From Fasciola hepatica (Eukaryota > Platyhelminthes > Trematoda > Plagiorchiida > Fasciolidae), in the NCBI GenBank assembly GCA_948099385.1, contig CANUEZ040000208.1:2356001-2420000 (forward strand): a DNA stretch of 64,000 bases, written 5' to 3'. Numbering within the stretch: the first letter of the stretch is position 1; each line of letters begins with the position of its first letter. The notes beneath the pieces were generated by a model. The model ran no database searches. It had not been told where the DNA came from and saw only the letters and a program-made list of their open reading frames with translations. Below are positions 46,983 to 58,600 of the stretch, in pieces. The translations under genes were made by a program, and so were the position numbers.

Positions 46983-49900
46983 ATGTTGAACAAAGCGTTG
47001 AGAGCCATCCCGGATAGCCTTGTGTTGTTAAGTTGTTCGATTCACAATGGTTCACCTGTTGTTGGAGTGCCCGTGGGGGCTCGGTCGATGTGCACTGCTG
47101 ATGAGTCGAGTCCCTTAGAGGACGAAACAGCTGTACAGTGCTTCCATGGATTTCAATGCTCAGTTGAGCGTTCAAGCTGCATGACCAATCATATTATACA
47201 AATCTAATCTAATCTGATCTAATCTCGTACTACTAATCAATTGCATGCATAGTAAGGAAGCTGTGTAGGTTGTTCATTTGGGAATGCGTTGGTTGTACTT
47301 AGGCCCCTACAGAGAAGTCATCCATCATAGGAGTCGATCGGTGTGCGCGAAGCTGGTTCTTACCATTCAAATTTGAAGCGAGTTTGGGAACGGTGCTATA
47401 TCATGTAGTGTAGGTGTTGAACAAAGCGTTGAGAGCCATCCCGGATAGCCTTGTGTTGTTAAGTTGTTCGATTCACAATGGTTCACCGGTTGTTGGAGTG
47501 CCCGTGGGGGCTCGGTCGATGTGCACTGCTGATGAGTCGAGTCCCTTAGAGGATGAAACAGCTGTACAGTGCTTCCATGGATTTCAATGCTCAGTTGAGC
47601 GTTCAAGCTGCATGATCAATCATATTATACAAATCTAATCTAATCTGATCTAATCTCGTACTACTAATCAATTGCATGCATAGTAAGGAAGCTGTGTAGG
47701 TTGTTCATTTGTGAATGCGTTGGTTGAACTCAGGCCCCCAACAGAGAAGTCATCCATCATAGGAGTCGATCGGTGTGCGCGAAGCTGGTTCTTACCATTC
47801 AAATTTGAAGCGAGTTTGGGAAGGGTGCTATATCATGTAGTGTAGATGTTGAACAAAGCGTTGAGAGCCATCCCGGATAGCCTTGTTTTGTTAAGTTGTT
47901 CGATTCACAATGGTTCACCGGTTGTTGGAGTGCCCGTGGTTGCTCGGTCGATGTGCACTGCTGATGAGTCGAGTCCCTTAGAGGATGAAACAGCTGTACA
48001 GTGCTTCCATCCATTTCAATGCTCAGTTGAGCGTTCAAGCTGCATGATCAATCATATTATACAAATCTAATCTGATCTAATCTAATCTCGTACTACTAAT
48101 CAATTGCATGCATAGTAAGGAAGCTGTGTAGGTTGTTCATTTGTGAATGCGTTGGTTGTACTTAGGCCCCTACAGAGAAGTCATCCATCATAGGAGTCGA
48201 TCGGTGTGCGCGAAGCTGGTTCTTACCATTCAAATTTGAAGCGAGTTTGGGAAGGGTGCTATATCATGTAGTGTAGATGTTGAACAAAGCGTTGAGAGCC
48301 ATACCGGATAGCCTTGTGTTGTTAAGTTATTCGATTCACAATGGTTCACCGGTTGTTGGAGTGCCCGTGGGGGCTCGGTCGATGTGCACTGCTGATGAGT
48401 CGAGTTACGTAGAAGATGATACAGTTGTACAGTGCTTCCATGGATTTCAATGCTCAGTTGAGCGTTCAAGCTGCATGATCAATCATATTATACAAATCTA
48501 ATCTAATCTGATCTAATCTCGTACTACTAATCAATTGCATGCATAGTAAGGAAGCTGTGTAGGTTTTTCATTTGGGAATGCGTTGGTTGTACTTAGGCCC
48601 CTACAGAGAAGTCATCCATCATAGGAGTCGATCGGTGTGCGCGAAGCTGGTTCTTACCATTCAAATTTGAAGCGAGTTTGGGAAGGGTACTATATCATGT
48701 AGTGTAGATGTTGAACAAAGCGTTGATAGCCATCCCGGATAGCCTTGTGTTGTTAAGTTGTTCGATTCACAATGGTTCACCGGTTGTTGGAGTGCCCGTG
48801 GGGGCTCGGTCGATGTGCACTGCTGATGAGTCGAGTCCCGTAGAGGATGAAACAGCTGTACAGTGCTTCCATGGATTTCAATGCTCAGTTGAGTGTTCAA
48901 ACTGCATGATCAATCATATTATACAAATCTAATCTAATCTAATCTAATCTCGTACTACTAATCAATTGCATGCATAGTAAGGAAGCTGTGTAGGTTGTTC
49001 ATTTGGGAATGCGTTGGTTGTACTTAGGCCCCTACAGAGAAGTCATCCATCATAGGAGTGGATCGGTGTGCGCGAAGCTGGTTCTTACCATTCAAATTTA
49101 AAGCGAGTTTGGGAAGGGTGCTATATCATGTAGTGTAGATGTTGAACAAAGCGTTGAGAGCCATCCCGGATAGCCTTGTGTTGTTAAGTTGTTCGATTCA
49201 CAATGGTTCACCGGTTGTTCGAGTGCCCGTGTGGGCTCGGTCGATGTGCACTGCTGATGAGTCGAGTCCCGTGGAGGATGAAACAGCTGTACAGTGCTTC
49301 CATGGATTTCAATGCTCAGTTGAGCGTTCAAGCTGCATGATCAATCATATTATACAAATCTAATCTAATCTGATATAATCTCGTACTACTAATCATTTGC
49401 ATGCATAGTAAGGAAGCTGTGTAGGTTGTTCATTTGTGAATGCGTTGGTTGTACTTAGGCCCCTACAGAGAAGTCATCCATCATAGGAGTCGATCGGTGT
49501 GCGCGAAGCTGGTTCTTACCATTCAAATTTGAAGCGAGTTTGGGAGGGGTGCTATATCATGTAGTGTAGATGTTGAACAAAGCGTTGAGAGCCATCCCGG
49601 ATAGCCTTGTTTTGTTAAGTTGTTCGATTCACAATGGTTCAGCGGTTGTTGGAGTGCCCGTGGTTGCTCGGTCGATGTGCACTGCTGATGAGTCGAGTCC
49701 CTTAGAGGACGAAACAGCTGTACAGTGCTTCCATCCATTTCAATGCTCAGTTGAGCGTTCAAGCTGCATGATCAATCATATTATACAAATCTAATCTAAT
49801 CTGATATAATCTCGTACTACTAATCAATTGCATGCATAGTAAGGAAGCTGTGTGGGTTTTTCATTTGGGAATGCGTTGGTTGTACTTAGGCCCCTACAGA

Positions 49901-50431
49901 GAAGTCATCCATCATAGGAGTCGATCGGTGTGCGCGAAGCTGGTTCTTACCATTCAAATTTAAATCGAGTTTGGGAAGGGTACTATATCATGTAGTGTAG
50001 ATGTTGAACAAAGCGTTGATAGCCATCCCGGATAGCCTTGTGTTGTTGAGTTGTTCGATTCACAATGGTTCACCGGTTGTTGGAGTGCCCGTGGTTGCTC
50101 GGTCGATGTGCACTGCTGATGAGTCGAGTCCCTTAGAGGATGAAACAGCTGTACAGTGCTTCCATGGATTTCAATGCTCAGTTGAGCGTTCAAGCTGCAT
50201 GATCAATCATATTATACAAATCTAATCTAATCTAATCTAATCTCGTACTACTAATCAATTGCATGCATAGTAAGGAAGCTGTGTAGGTTGTTCATTTGGG
50301 AATGCGTTGGTTGTACTTAGGCCCCTACAGAGAAGTCATCCATCATAGGAGTCGATCGGTGTGCGCGAAGCTGGTTCTTACCATTCAAATTTAAATCGAG
50401 TTTGGGAAGGGTACTATATCATGTAGTGTAG
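46983..50431 (+). repeat. Mixed monomers, 47.0-50.4 kb
   Basis: Eight monomers. 47414-47845 has a 1-bp insertion in the conserved spacer (GGCCCCCAACAG, near 47735). 48277 repeats the TTACGTAGAAGATGATAC variant of 37937, and 50001 repeats the TTTAAATCGAG/TTGAGTTG monomer of 38368. 49139 has GTTCGAGTGCCCGTGTGG, a D-like middle section on an otherwise ordinary monomer. Confidence 0.75.
49674..49735 (+). ncRNA. Hammerhead ribozyme, well-preserved version
   Basis: Core CTGATGA 49685-49691; helix II GTC/GAC with a G-C closing pair; GAAA at 49711-49714; helix III ACAG/CTGT; predicted cleavage between 49722 and 49723. Helix I is GCACTG (49679-49684) with CAGTGC (49723-49728), extended by GATG (49674-49677) with CATC (49732-49735) across a TTC/T internal loop. 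Confidence 0.85.
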
Positions 50432-51828
50432 ATGTTGAACAAAGCGTTGATAGACAGCCCGGATAAGCTTGTGTTGTTAAGTTGTTCGATTCACAATGGT
50501 TCACCGGTTGTTCGAGTGCCCGTGTGGGCTCGGTCGATGTGCACTGCTGATGAGTCGAGTCCCTTAGAGGATGAAACAGCTGTACAGTGCTTCCATGGAT
50601 TTCAATGCTCAGTTGAGCGTTCAAGCTGCATGATCAATCATATTATACAAATCTAATCTAATCTGATCTAATCTCGTACTACTAATCAATTGCATGCATA
50701 GTAAGGAAGCTGTGTAGGTTGTTCATTTGTGAATGCGTTGGTTGTACTTAGGCCCCTACAGAGAAGTCATCCATCATAGGAGTGGATCGGTGTGCGCGAA
50801 GCTGGTTCTTACCATTCAAATTTGAAGCGAGTTTGGGAACGGTGCTATATCATGTAGTGTAGATGTTGAACAAAGCGTTGAGAGCCATCCCGGATAGCCT
50901 TGTGTTGTTAAGTTGTTCGATTCACAATGGTTCACCGGTTGTTGGAGTGCCCGTGGGGGCTCGGTCGATGTGCACTGCTGATGAGTCGAGTCCCTTAGAG
51001 GATGAAACAGCTGTACAGTGCTTCCATGGATTTCAATGCTCAGTTGAGCGTTCAAGCTGCATGATCAATCATATTATACAAATCTAATCTAATCTGATCT
51101 TATCTCGTACTACTAATCAATTGCATGCATAGTAAGGAAGCTGTGTAGGTTGTTCATTTGTGAATGCGTTGGTTGTACTTAGGCCCCTACAGAGAAGTCA
51201 TCCATCATAGGAGTCGATCGGTGTGCGCGAAGCTGGTTCTTACCATTCAAATTTAAAGTGAGTTCGGGAAGGGAACTATATCATGTAGTGTAGATGTTGA
51301 ACAAAGCGTTGATAGACAGCCCGGATAAGCTTGTGTTGTTAAGTCGTTCGATTCACAATGGTTCACCGGTTGTTCGAGTGCCCGTGTGGGCTCGGTCGAT
51401 GTGCACTGCTGATGAGTCGAGTCCCTTAGAGGATGAAACAGCTGCACAGTGCTTCCATGGATTTCAATGCTCAGTTGAGCGTTCAAGCTGCATGATCAAT
51501 CATATTATACAAATCTAATCTAATCTGATCTAATCTCGTACTACTAATCAATTGCATGCATAGTAAGGAAGCTGTGTAGGTTGTTCATTTGGGAATGCGT
51601 TGGTTGAACTCAGGCCCCTACAGAGAAGTCATCCATCATAGGAGTGGATCGGTGTGCGCGAAGCTGGTTCTTACCATTCAAATTTAAAGCGAGTTTGGGA
51701 AGGGTGCTATATCATGTGGTGTAGATGTTGAACAAAGCGTTGAGAGCCATCCCGGATAGCCTTGTGTTGTTAAGTTGATCGATTCACAATGGTTCAGCGG
51801 TTGTTGGAGTGCCCGTGGTTGCTCGGTC

Positions 51829-51890
51829 GATGTGCACTGCTGATGAGTCGAGTCCCTTAGAGGACGAAACAGCTGTACAGTGCTTCCATC
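51829..51890 (+). ncRNA. Hammerhead ribozyme, well-preserved version
   Basis: Core CTGATGA 51840-51846; helix II GTC (51847-51849) with GAC (51863-51865); GAA 51866-51868; helix III ACAG/CTGT (51869-51876); predicted cleavage between 51877 and 51878; helix I GCACTG/CAGTGC plus distal GATG/CATC. The downstream flank reads AATACTC where most copies have AATGCTC, outside the motif. Confidence 0.85.
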
Positions 51891-52586
51891 CATTTCAATA
51901 CTCAGTTGAGCGTTCAAGCTGCATGATCAATCATACTATACAAATCTAATCTAATCTGATCCAATCTCGTACTACTAATCAATTGCATGCATAGTAAGGA
52001 AGCTGTGTAGGTTGTTCATTTGGGAATGCGTTGGTTGTACTTAGGCCCCTACAGAGAAGTCATCCATCATAGGAGTCGATCGGTGTGCGCGAAGCTGGTT
52101 CTTACCATTCAAATTTAAAGCGAGTTTGGGAAGGGTGCTATATCATGTAGTGTAGATGTTGAACAAAGCGTTGATAGACAGCCCGGATAAGCTTGTGTTG
52201 TTAAGTCGTTCGATTCACAATGGTTCACCGGTTGTTCGAGTGCCCGTGTGGGCTCGGTCGATGTGCACTGCTGATGAGTCGAGTCCCTTAGAGGATGAAA
52301 CAGCTGTACAGTGCTTCCATCCATTTCAATGCTCAGTTGAGCGTTCAAGCTGCATGATCAATCATATTATACAAATCTAATCTAATCTGATCTTATCTCG
52401 TACTACTAATCAATTGCATGCATAGTAAGGAAGCTGTGTAGGTTGTTCATTTGTGAATGCGTTGGTTGTACTTAGGCCCCTACAGAGAAGTCATCCATCA
52501 TAGGAGTCGATCGGTGTGCGCGAAGCTGGTTCTTACCATTCAAATTTGAAGCGAGTTTGGGAACGGTGCTATATCATGTAGTGTAG

Positions 52587-53016
52587 ATGTTGAACAAAGC
52601 GTTGAGAGCCATCCCGGATAGCCTTGTGTTGTTAAGTTGTTCGATTCACAATGGTTCAGCGGTTGTTGGAGTGCCGTGAGGGCTCGATCGATGTGCACTG
52701 CTGATGAGTCGAGTCCCTTAGAGGATGAAACAGCTGTACAGTGCTTCCATCCATTTCAATACTCAGTTGAGCGTTCAAGCTGCATGATCAATCATATTAT
52801 ACAAATCTAATCTAATCTAATCTAATCTCGTACTACTAATCAATTGCATGCATAGTAAGGAAGCTGTGTAGGTTTTTCATTTGTGAATGCGTTGGTTGTA
52901 CTTAGGCCCCTACAGAGAAGTCATCCATCATAGGAGTGGATCGGTGTGCGCGAAGCTGGTTCCTACCATTCAAATTTAAAGCGAGTTTGGGGAGGGAACT
53001 ATATCATGTAGTGTAG
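52587..53016 (+). repeat. Monomer with 1-bp deletion shared with 16.4 kb
   Basis: Contains GAGTGCCGTGAGGGCTCG followed by ATCG, with one C missing relative to GAGTGCCCGTG, giving a 430-bp unit. The monomer near 16395 has the same deletion with the same GTGAGGGCTCGATCG context, about 84 monomers away. Confidence 0.78.
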
Positions 53017-54526
53017 ATGTTGAACAAAGCGTTGAGAGCCATCCCGGATAGCCTTGTGTTGTTAAGTTGTTCGATTCACAATGGTTCACCGGTTGTTGGA
53101 GTGCCCGTGGGGGCTCGGTCGATGTGCACTGCTGATGAGTCGAGTCCCTTAGAGGATGAAACAGCTGTACAGTGCTTCCATGGATTTCAATGCTCAGTTG
53201 AGCGTTCAAGCTGCATGATCAATCATATTATACAAATCTAATCTAATCTGATATAATCTCGTACTACTAATCAATTGCATGCATAGTAAGGAAGCTGTGT
53301 AGGTTGTTCATTTGTGAATGCGTTGGTTGTACTTAGGCCCCTACAGAGAAGTCATCCATCATAGGAGTCGTTCGGTGTGCGCGAAGCTGGTTCTTACCAT
53401 TCAAATTTAAAGTGAGTTCGGGAAGGGAACTATATCATGTAGTGTAGATGTTGAACAAAGCGTTGATAGACAGCCCGGATAAGCTTGTGTTGTTAAGTCG
53501 TTCGATTCACAATGGTTCACCGGTTGTTCGAGTGCCCGTGTGGGCTCGGTCGATGTGCACTGCTGATGAGTCGAGTCCCTTAGAGGATGAAACAGCTGCA
53601 CAGTGCTTCCATGGATTTCAATGCTCAGTTGAGCGTTCAAGCTGCATGATCAATCATATTATACAAATCTAATCTAATCTGATCTAATCTCGTACTACTA
53701 ATCAATTGCATGCATAGTAAGGAAGCTGTGTAGGTTGTTCATTTGGGAATGCGTTGGTTGAACTCAGGCCCCTACAGAGAAGTCATCCATCATAGGAGTG
53801 GATCGGTGTGCGCGAAGCTGGTTCTTACCATTCAAATTTAAAGCGAGTTTGGGAAGAGTGCTATATCATGTGGTGTAGATGTTGAACAAAGCGTTGAGAG
53901 CCATCCCGGATAGCCTTGTTTTGTTAAGTTGTTCGATTCACAATGGTTCAGCGGTTGTTGGAGTGCCCGTGGTTGCTCGGTCGATGTGCACTGCTGATGA
54001 GTCGAGTCCCTTAGAGGATGAAACAGCTGTACAGTGCTTCCATCCATTTCAATACTCAGTTGAGCGTTCAAGCTGCATGATCAATCATATTATACAAATC
54101 TAATCTAATCTGATCCAATCTCGTACTACTAATCAATTGCATGCATAGTAAGGAAGCTGTGTAGGTTGTTCATTTGGGAATGCGTTGGTTGTACTTAGGC
54201 CCCTACAGAGAAGTCATCCATCATAGGAGTCGATCGGTGTGCGCGAAGCTGGTTCTTACCATTCAAATTTAAACCGAGTTTGGGAAGGGAACTATATCAT
54301 GTAGTTTAGATGTTGAACAAAGCGTTGAGAGCCATCCCGGATAGCCTTGTGTTGTTAAGTCGTTCGATTCATAATGGTTCACCGGTTGTTCGAGTGCCCG
54401 TGTGGGCTCGGTCGATGTGCACTGCTGATGAGTCGAGTCCCTCAGAGGATGAAACAGCTGTACAGTGCTTCCATGGATTTCAATGCTCAGTTGAGCGTTC
54501 AAGCTGCATGATCAATAATATTATAC

Positions 54527-54563
54527 AAATCTAATCTAATCTAATCTAATATAATCTAATCTC
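54527..54563 (+). repeat. Expanded AATCT tract
   Basis: About seven pentamer units including one AATAT variant, the longest tract I noticed. It makes this monomer about 441 bp. Confidence 0.85.
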
Positions 54564-55612
54564 GTACTACTAATCAATTGCATGCATAGTAAGGAAGCTG
54601 TGTAGGTTGTTCATTTGTGAATGCGTTGGTTGTACTTAGGCCCCTACAGAGAAGTCATCCATCATAGGAGTCGATCGGTGTGCGCGAAGCTGGTTCCTAC
54701 CATTCAAATTTAAAGCGAGTTTGGGAAGGGTGCTATATCATGTAGTGTAGATGTTGAACAAAGCGTTGAGAGCCATACCGGATAGCCTTGTGTTGTTAAG
54801 TTGTTCGATTCACAATGGTTCACCGGTTGTTGGAGTGCCCGTGGTTGCTCGGTCGATGTGCACTGCTGATGAGTCGAGTCCCTTAGAGGATGAAACAGCT
54901 GTACAGTGCTTCCATGGATTTCAATGCTCAGTTGAGCGTTCAAGCTGCATGATCAATCATATTATACAAATCTAATCTAATCTGATATAATCTCGTACTA
55001 CTAATCAATTGCATGCATAGTAAGGAAGCTGTGTAGGTTGTTCATTTGTGAATGCATTGGATGTACTTAGGCCCCTACAGAGAAGTCATCCATCATAGGA
55101 GTCGATCGGTGTGCGCGAAGCTGGTTCCTACCATTCAAATTTAAAGCGAGTTTGGGAAGGGTGCTATATCATGTAGTGTAGATGTTGAACAAAGCGTTGA
55201 GAGCCATCCCGGATAGCCTTGTGTTGTTAAGTTATTCGATTCACAATGGTTCACCGGTTGTTGGAGTGCCCGTGTGCGCTCGGTCGATGTGCACTGCTGA
55301 TGAGTCGAGTCCCTTAGAGGATGAAACAGCTGTACAGCGCTTCCATGGATTTCAATGCTCAGTTGAGCGTTCAAGCTGCATGATCAATCATATTATACAA
55401 ATCTAATCTAATCTAATCTAATCTCGTACTACTAATCAATTGCATGCATAGTAAGGAAGCTGTGTAGGTTTTTCATTTGGGAATGCGTTGGTTGTACTTA
55501 GGCCCCTACAGAGAAGTCATTCATCATAGGAGTCGATCGGTGTGCGCGAAGCTGGTTCCTACCATTCAAATTTAAAGCGAGTTTGGGAAGGGAACTATAT
55601 CATGTAGTGTAG

Positions 55613-58600
55613 ATGTTGAACAAAGCGTTGATAGACAGCCCGGATAAGCTTGTGTTGTTAAGTCGTTCGATTCACAATGGTTCACCGGTTGTTCGAGTGC
55701 CCGTGTGGGCTCGGTCGATGTGCACTGCTGATGAGTCGAGTCCCTTAGAGGATGAAACAGCTGTACAGTGCTTCCATGGATTTCAATGCTCAGTTGAGCG
55801 TTCAAGCTGCATGATCAATCATATTATACAAATCTAATCTAATCTGATCTAATCTCGTACTACTAATCAATTGCATGCATAGTAAGGAAGCTGTGTAGGT
55901 TTTTCATTTGGGAATGCGTTGGTTGTACTTAGGCCCCTACAGAGAAGTCATCCATCATAGGAGTCGATCGGTGTGCGCGAAGCTGGTTCTTACCATTCAA
56001 ATTTAAAGCGAGTTTGGGAAGGGTGCTATATCATGTAGTGTAGATGTTGAACAAAGCGTTGAGAGCCATCCCGGATAGCCTTGTTTTGTTAAGTTGTTCG
56101 ATTCACAATGGTTCACCGGTTGTTGGAGTGCCCGTGGGGGCTCGGTCGATGTGCACTGCTGATGAGTCGAGTCCCTTAGAGGATGAAACAGCTGTACAGT
56201 GCTTCCATGGATTTCAATGCTCAGTTGAGCGTTCAAGCTGCATGATCAATCATATTATACAAATCTAATCTAATCTAATCTAATCTCGTACTACTAATCA
56301 ATTGCATGCATAGTAAGGAAGCTGTGTAGGTTTTTCATTTGTGAATGCGTTGGTTGTACTTAGGCCCCTACAGAGAAGTCATCCATCATACGAGTCGATC
56401 GGTGTGCGCGAAGCTGGTTCTTACCATTCAAATTTAAAGCGAGTTTGGGAAGGGTGCTATATCATGTAGTGTAGATGTTGAACAAAGCGTTGAGAGCCAT
56501 CCCGGATAGCCTTGTGTTGTTAAGTTATTCGATTCACAATGGTTCACAGGTTGTTGGAGTGCCCGTGGTTGCTCGGTCGATGTGCACTGCTGATGAGTCG
56601 AGTCCCTTAGAGGATGAAACAGCTGTACAGTGCTTCCATGGATGTCAATGCTCAGTTGAGCGTTCAAGCTGCATGATCAATCATATTATACAAATCTAAT
56701 CTAATCTAATCTAATCTCGTACTACTAATCAATTGCATGCATAGTAAGGAAGCTGTGTAGGTTTTTCATTTGGGAATGCGTTGGTTGTACTTAGGCCCCT
56801 ACAGAGAAGTCATCCATCATAGGAGTCGATCGGTGTGCGCGAAGCTGGTTCCTACCATTCAAATTTAAAGCGAGTTTGGGAAGGGAACTATATCATGTAG
56901 TGTAGATGTTGAACAAAGCGTTGATAGACAGCCCGGATAAGCTTGTGTTGTTAAGTCGTTCGATTCACAATGGTTCACCGGTTGTTCGAGTGCCCGTGTG
57001 GGCTCGGTCGATGTGCACTGCTGATGAGTCGAGTCCCTTAGAGGATGAAACAGCTGTACAGTGCTTCCATGGATTTCAATGCTCAGTTGAGCGTTCAAGC
57101 TGCATGATCAATCATATTATACAAATCTAATCTAATCTGATCTAATCTCGTACTACTAATCAATTGCATGCATAGTAAGGAAGCTGTGTAGGTTGTTCAT
57201 TTGTGAATGCGTTGGTTGTACTTAGGCCCCTACAGAGAAGTCATCCATCATAGGAGTCGATCGGTGTGCGCGAAGCTGGTTCCTACCATTCAAATTTAAA
57301 GCGAGTTTGGGAAGGGTGCTATATCATGTAGTGTAGTTGTTGAACAAAGCGTTGAGAGCCATCCCGGATAGCCTTGTGTTGTTAAGTTGTTCGATTCACA
57401 ATGGTTCACCGGTTGTTGGAGTGCCCGTGGGGGCTCGGTCGATGTGCACTGCTGATGAGTCGAGTCCCTTAGAGGATGAAACAGCTGTACAGTGCTTCCA
57501 TGGATTTCAATGCTCAGTTGAGCGTTCAAGCTGCATGATCAATCATATTATACAAATCTAATCTAATCTAATCTAATCTCGTACTACTAATCAATTGCAT
57601 GCATAGTAAGGAAGCTGTGTAGGTTTTTCATTTGGGAATGCGTTGGTTGTACTTAGGCCCCTACAGAGAAGTCATCCATCATAGGAGTCGATCGGTGTGC
57701 GCGAAGCTGGTTCTTACCATTCAAATTTAAAGCGAGTTTGGGAACGGTGCTATATCATGTAGTGTAGATGTTGAACAAAGCGTTGATAGCCATCCGGGAT
57801 AGCCTTGTGTTGTTAAGTCGTTCGATTCACAATGGTTCACCGGTTGTTCGAGTGCCCGTGTGGGCTCGGTCGATGTGCACTGCTGATGAGTCGAGTCCCT
57901 TAGAGGATGAAACAGCTGTACAGTGCTTCCATGGATTTCAATGCTCAGTTGAGCGTTCAAGCTGCATGATCAATCATATTATACAAATCTAATCTAATCT
58001 GATATAATCTCGTACTACTAATCAATTGCATGCATAGTAAAGAAGCTGTGTAGGTTGTTCATTTGTGAATGCGTTGGTTGTACTTAGGCCCCTACAGAGA
58101 AGTCATCCATCATAGGAGTCGATCGGTGTGCGCGAAGCTGGTTCTTACCATTCAAATTTAAAGCGAGTTTGGGAAGGGTACTATATCATGTAGTGTAGAT
58201 GTTGAACAAAGCGTTGAGAGCCATCCCGGATAGCCTTGTGTTGTTAAGTTATTCGATTCACAATGGTTCACCGGTTGTTGGAGTGCCCGTGGGGGCTCGG
58301 TCGATGTGCACTGCTGATGAGTCGAGTCCCTTAGAGGATGAAACAGCTGTACAGTGCTTCCATGGATTTCAATGCTCAGTTGAGCGTTCAAGCTGCATGA
58401 TCAATCATATTATACAAATCTAATCTAATCTAATCTAATCTCGTACTACTAATCAATTGCATGCATAGTAAGGAAGCTGTGTAGGTTGTTCATTTGTGAA
58501 TGCGTTGGTTGTACTTAGGCCCCTACAGAGAAGTCATCCATCATAGGAGTCGATCGGTGTGCGCGAAGCTGGTTCCTACCATTCAAATTTAAAGCGAGTT

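Larger units (their letters stand above)
50432..55612 (+). repeat. D-rich block with a 5-monomer spacing
   Basis: D-like left halves (GATAGACAGCCCGGATAAGC) occur at 50432, 51294, 52156 and 53448, here joined to right halves with CTGATGA. The two-monomer module 51294-52155 recurs at 53448-54309, 2,154 bp (five monomers) on: its first member has GCTGCACAG and GTGAGTTCGGG, its second has GTGGTGTAG and GATCCAATCTCG. The copy at 54310 has the longest pentamer tract (54527-54563). Confidence 0.83.
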
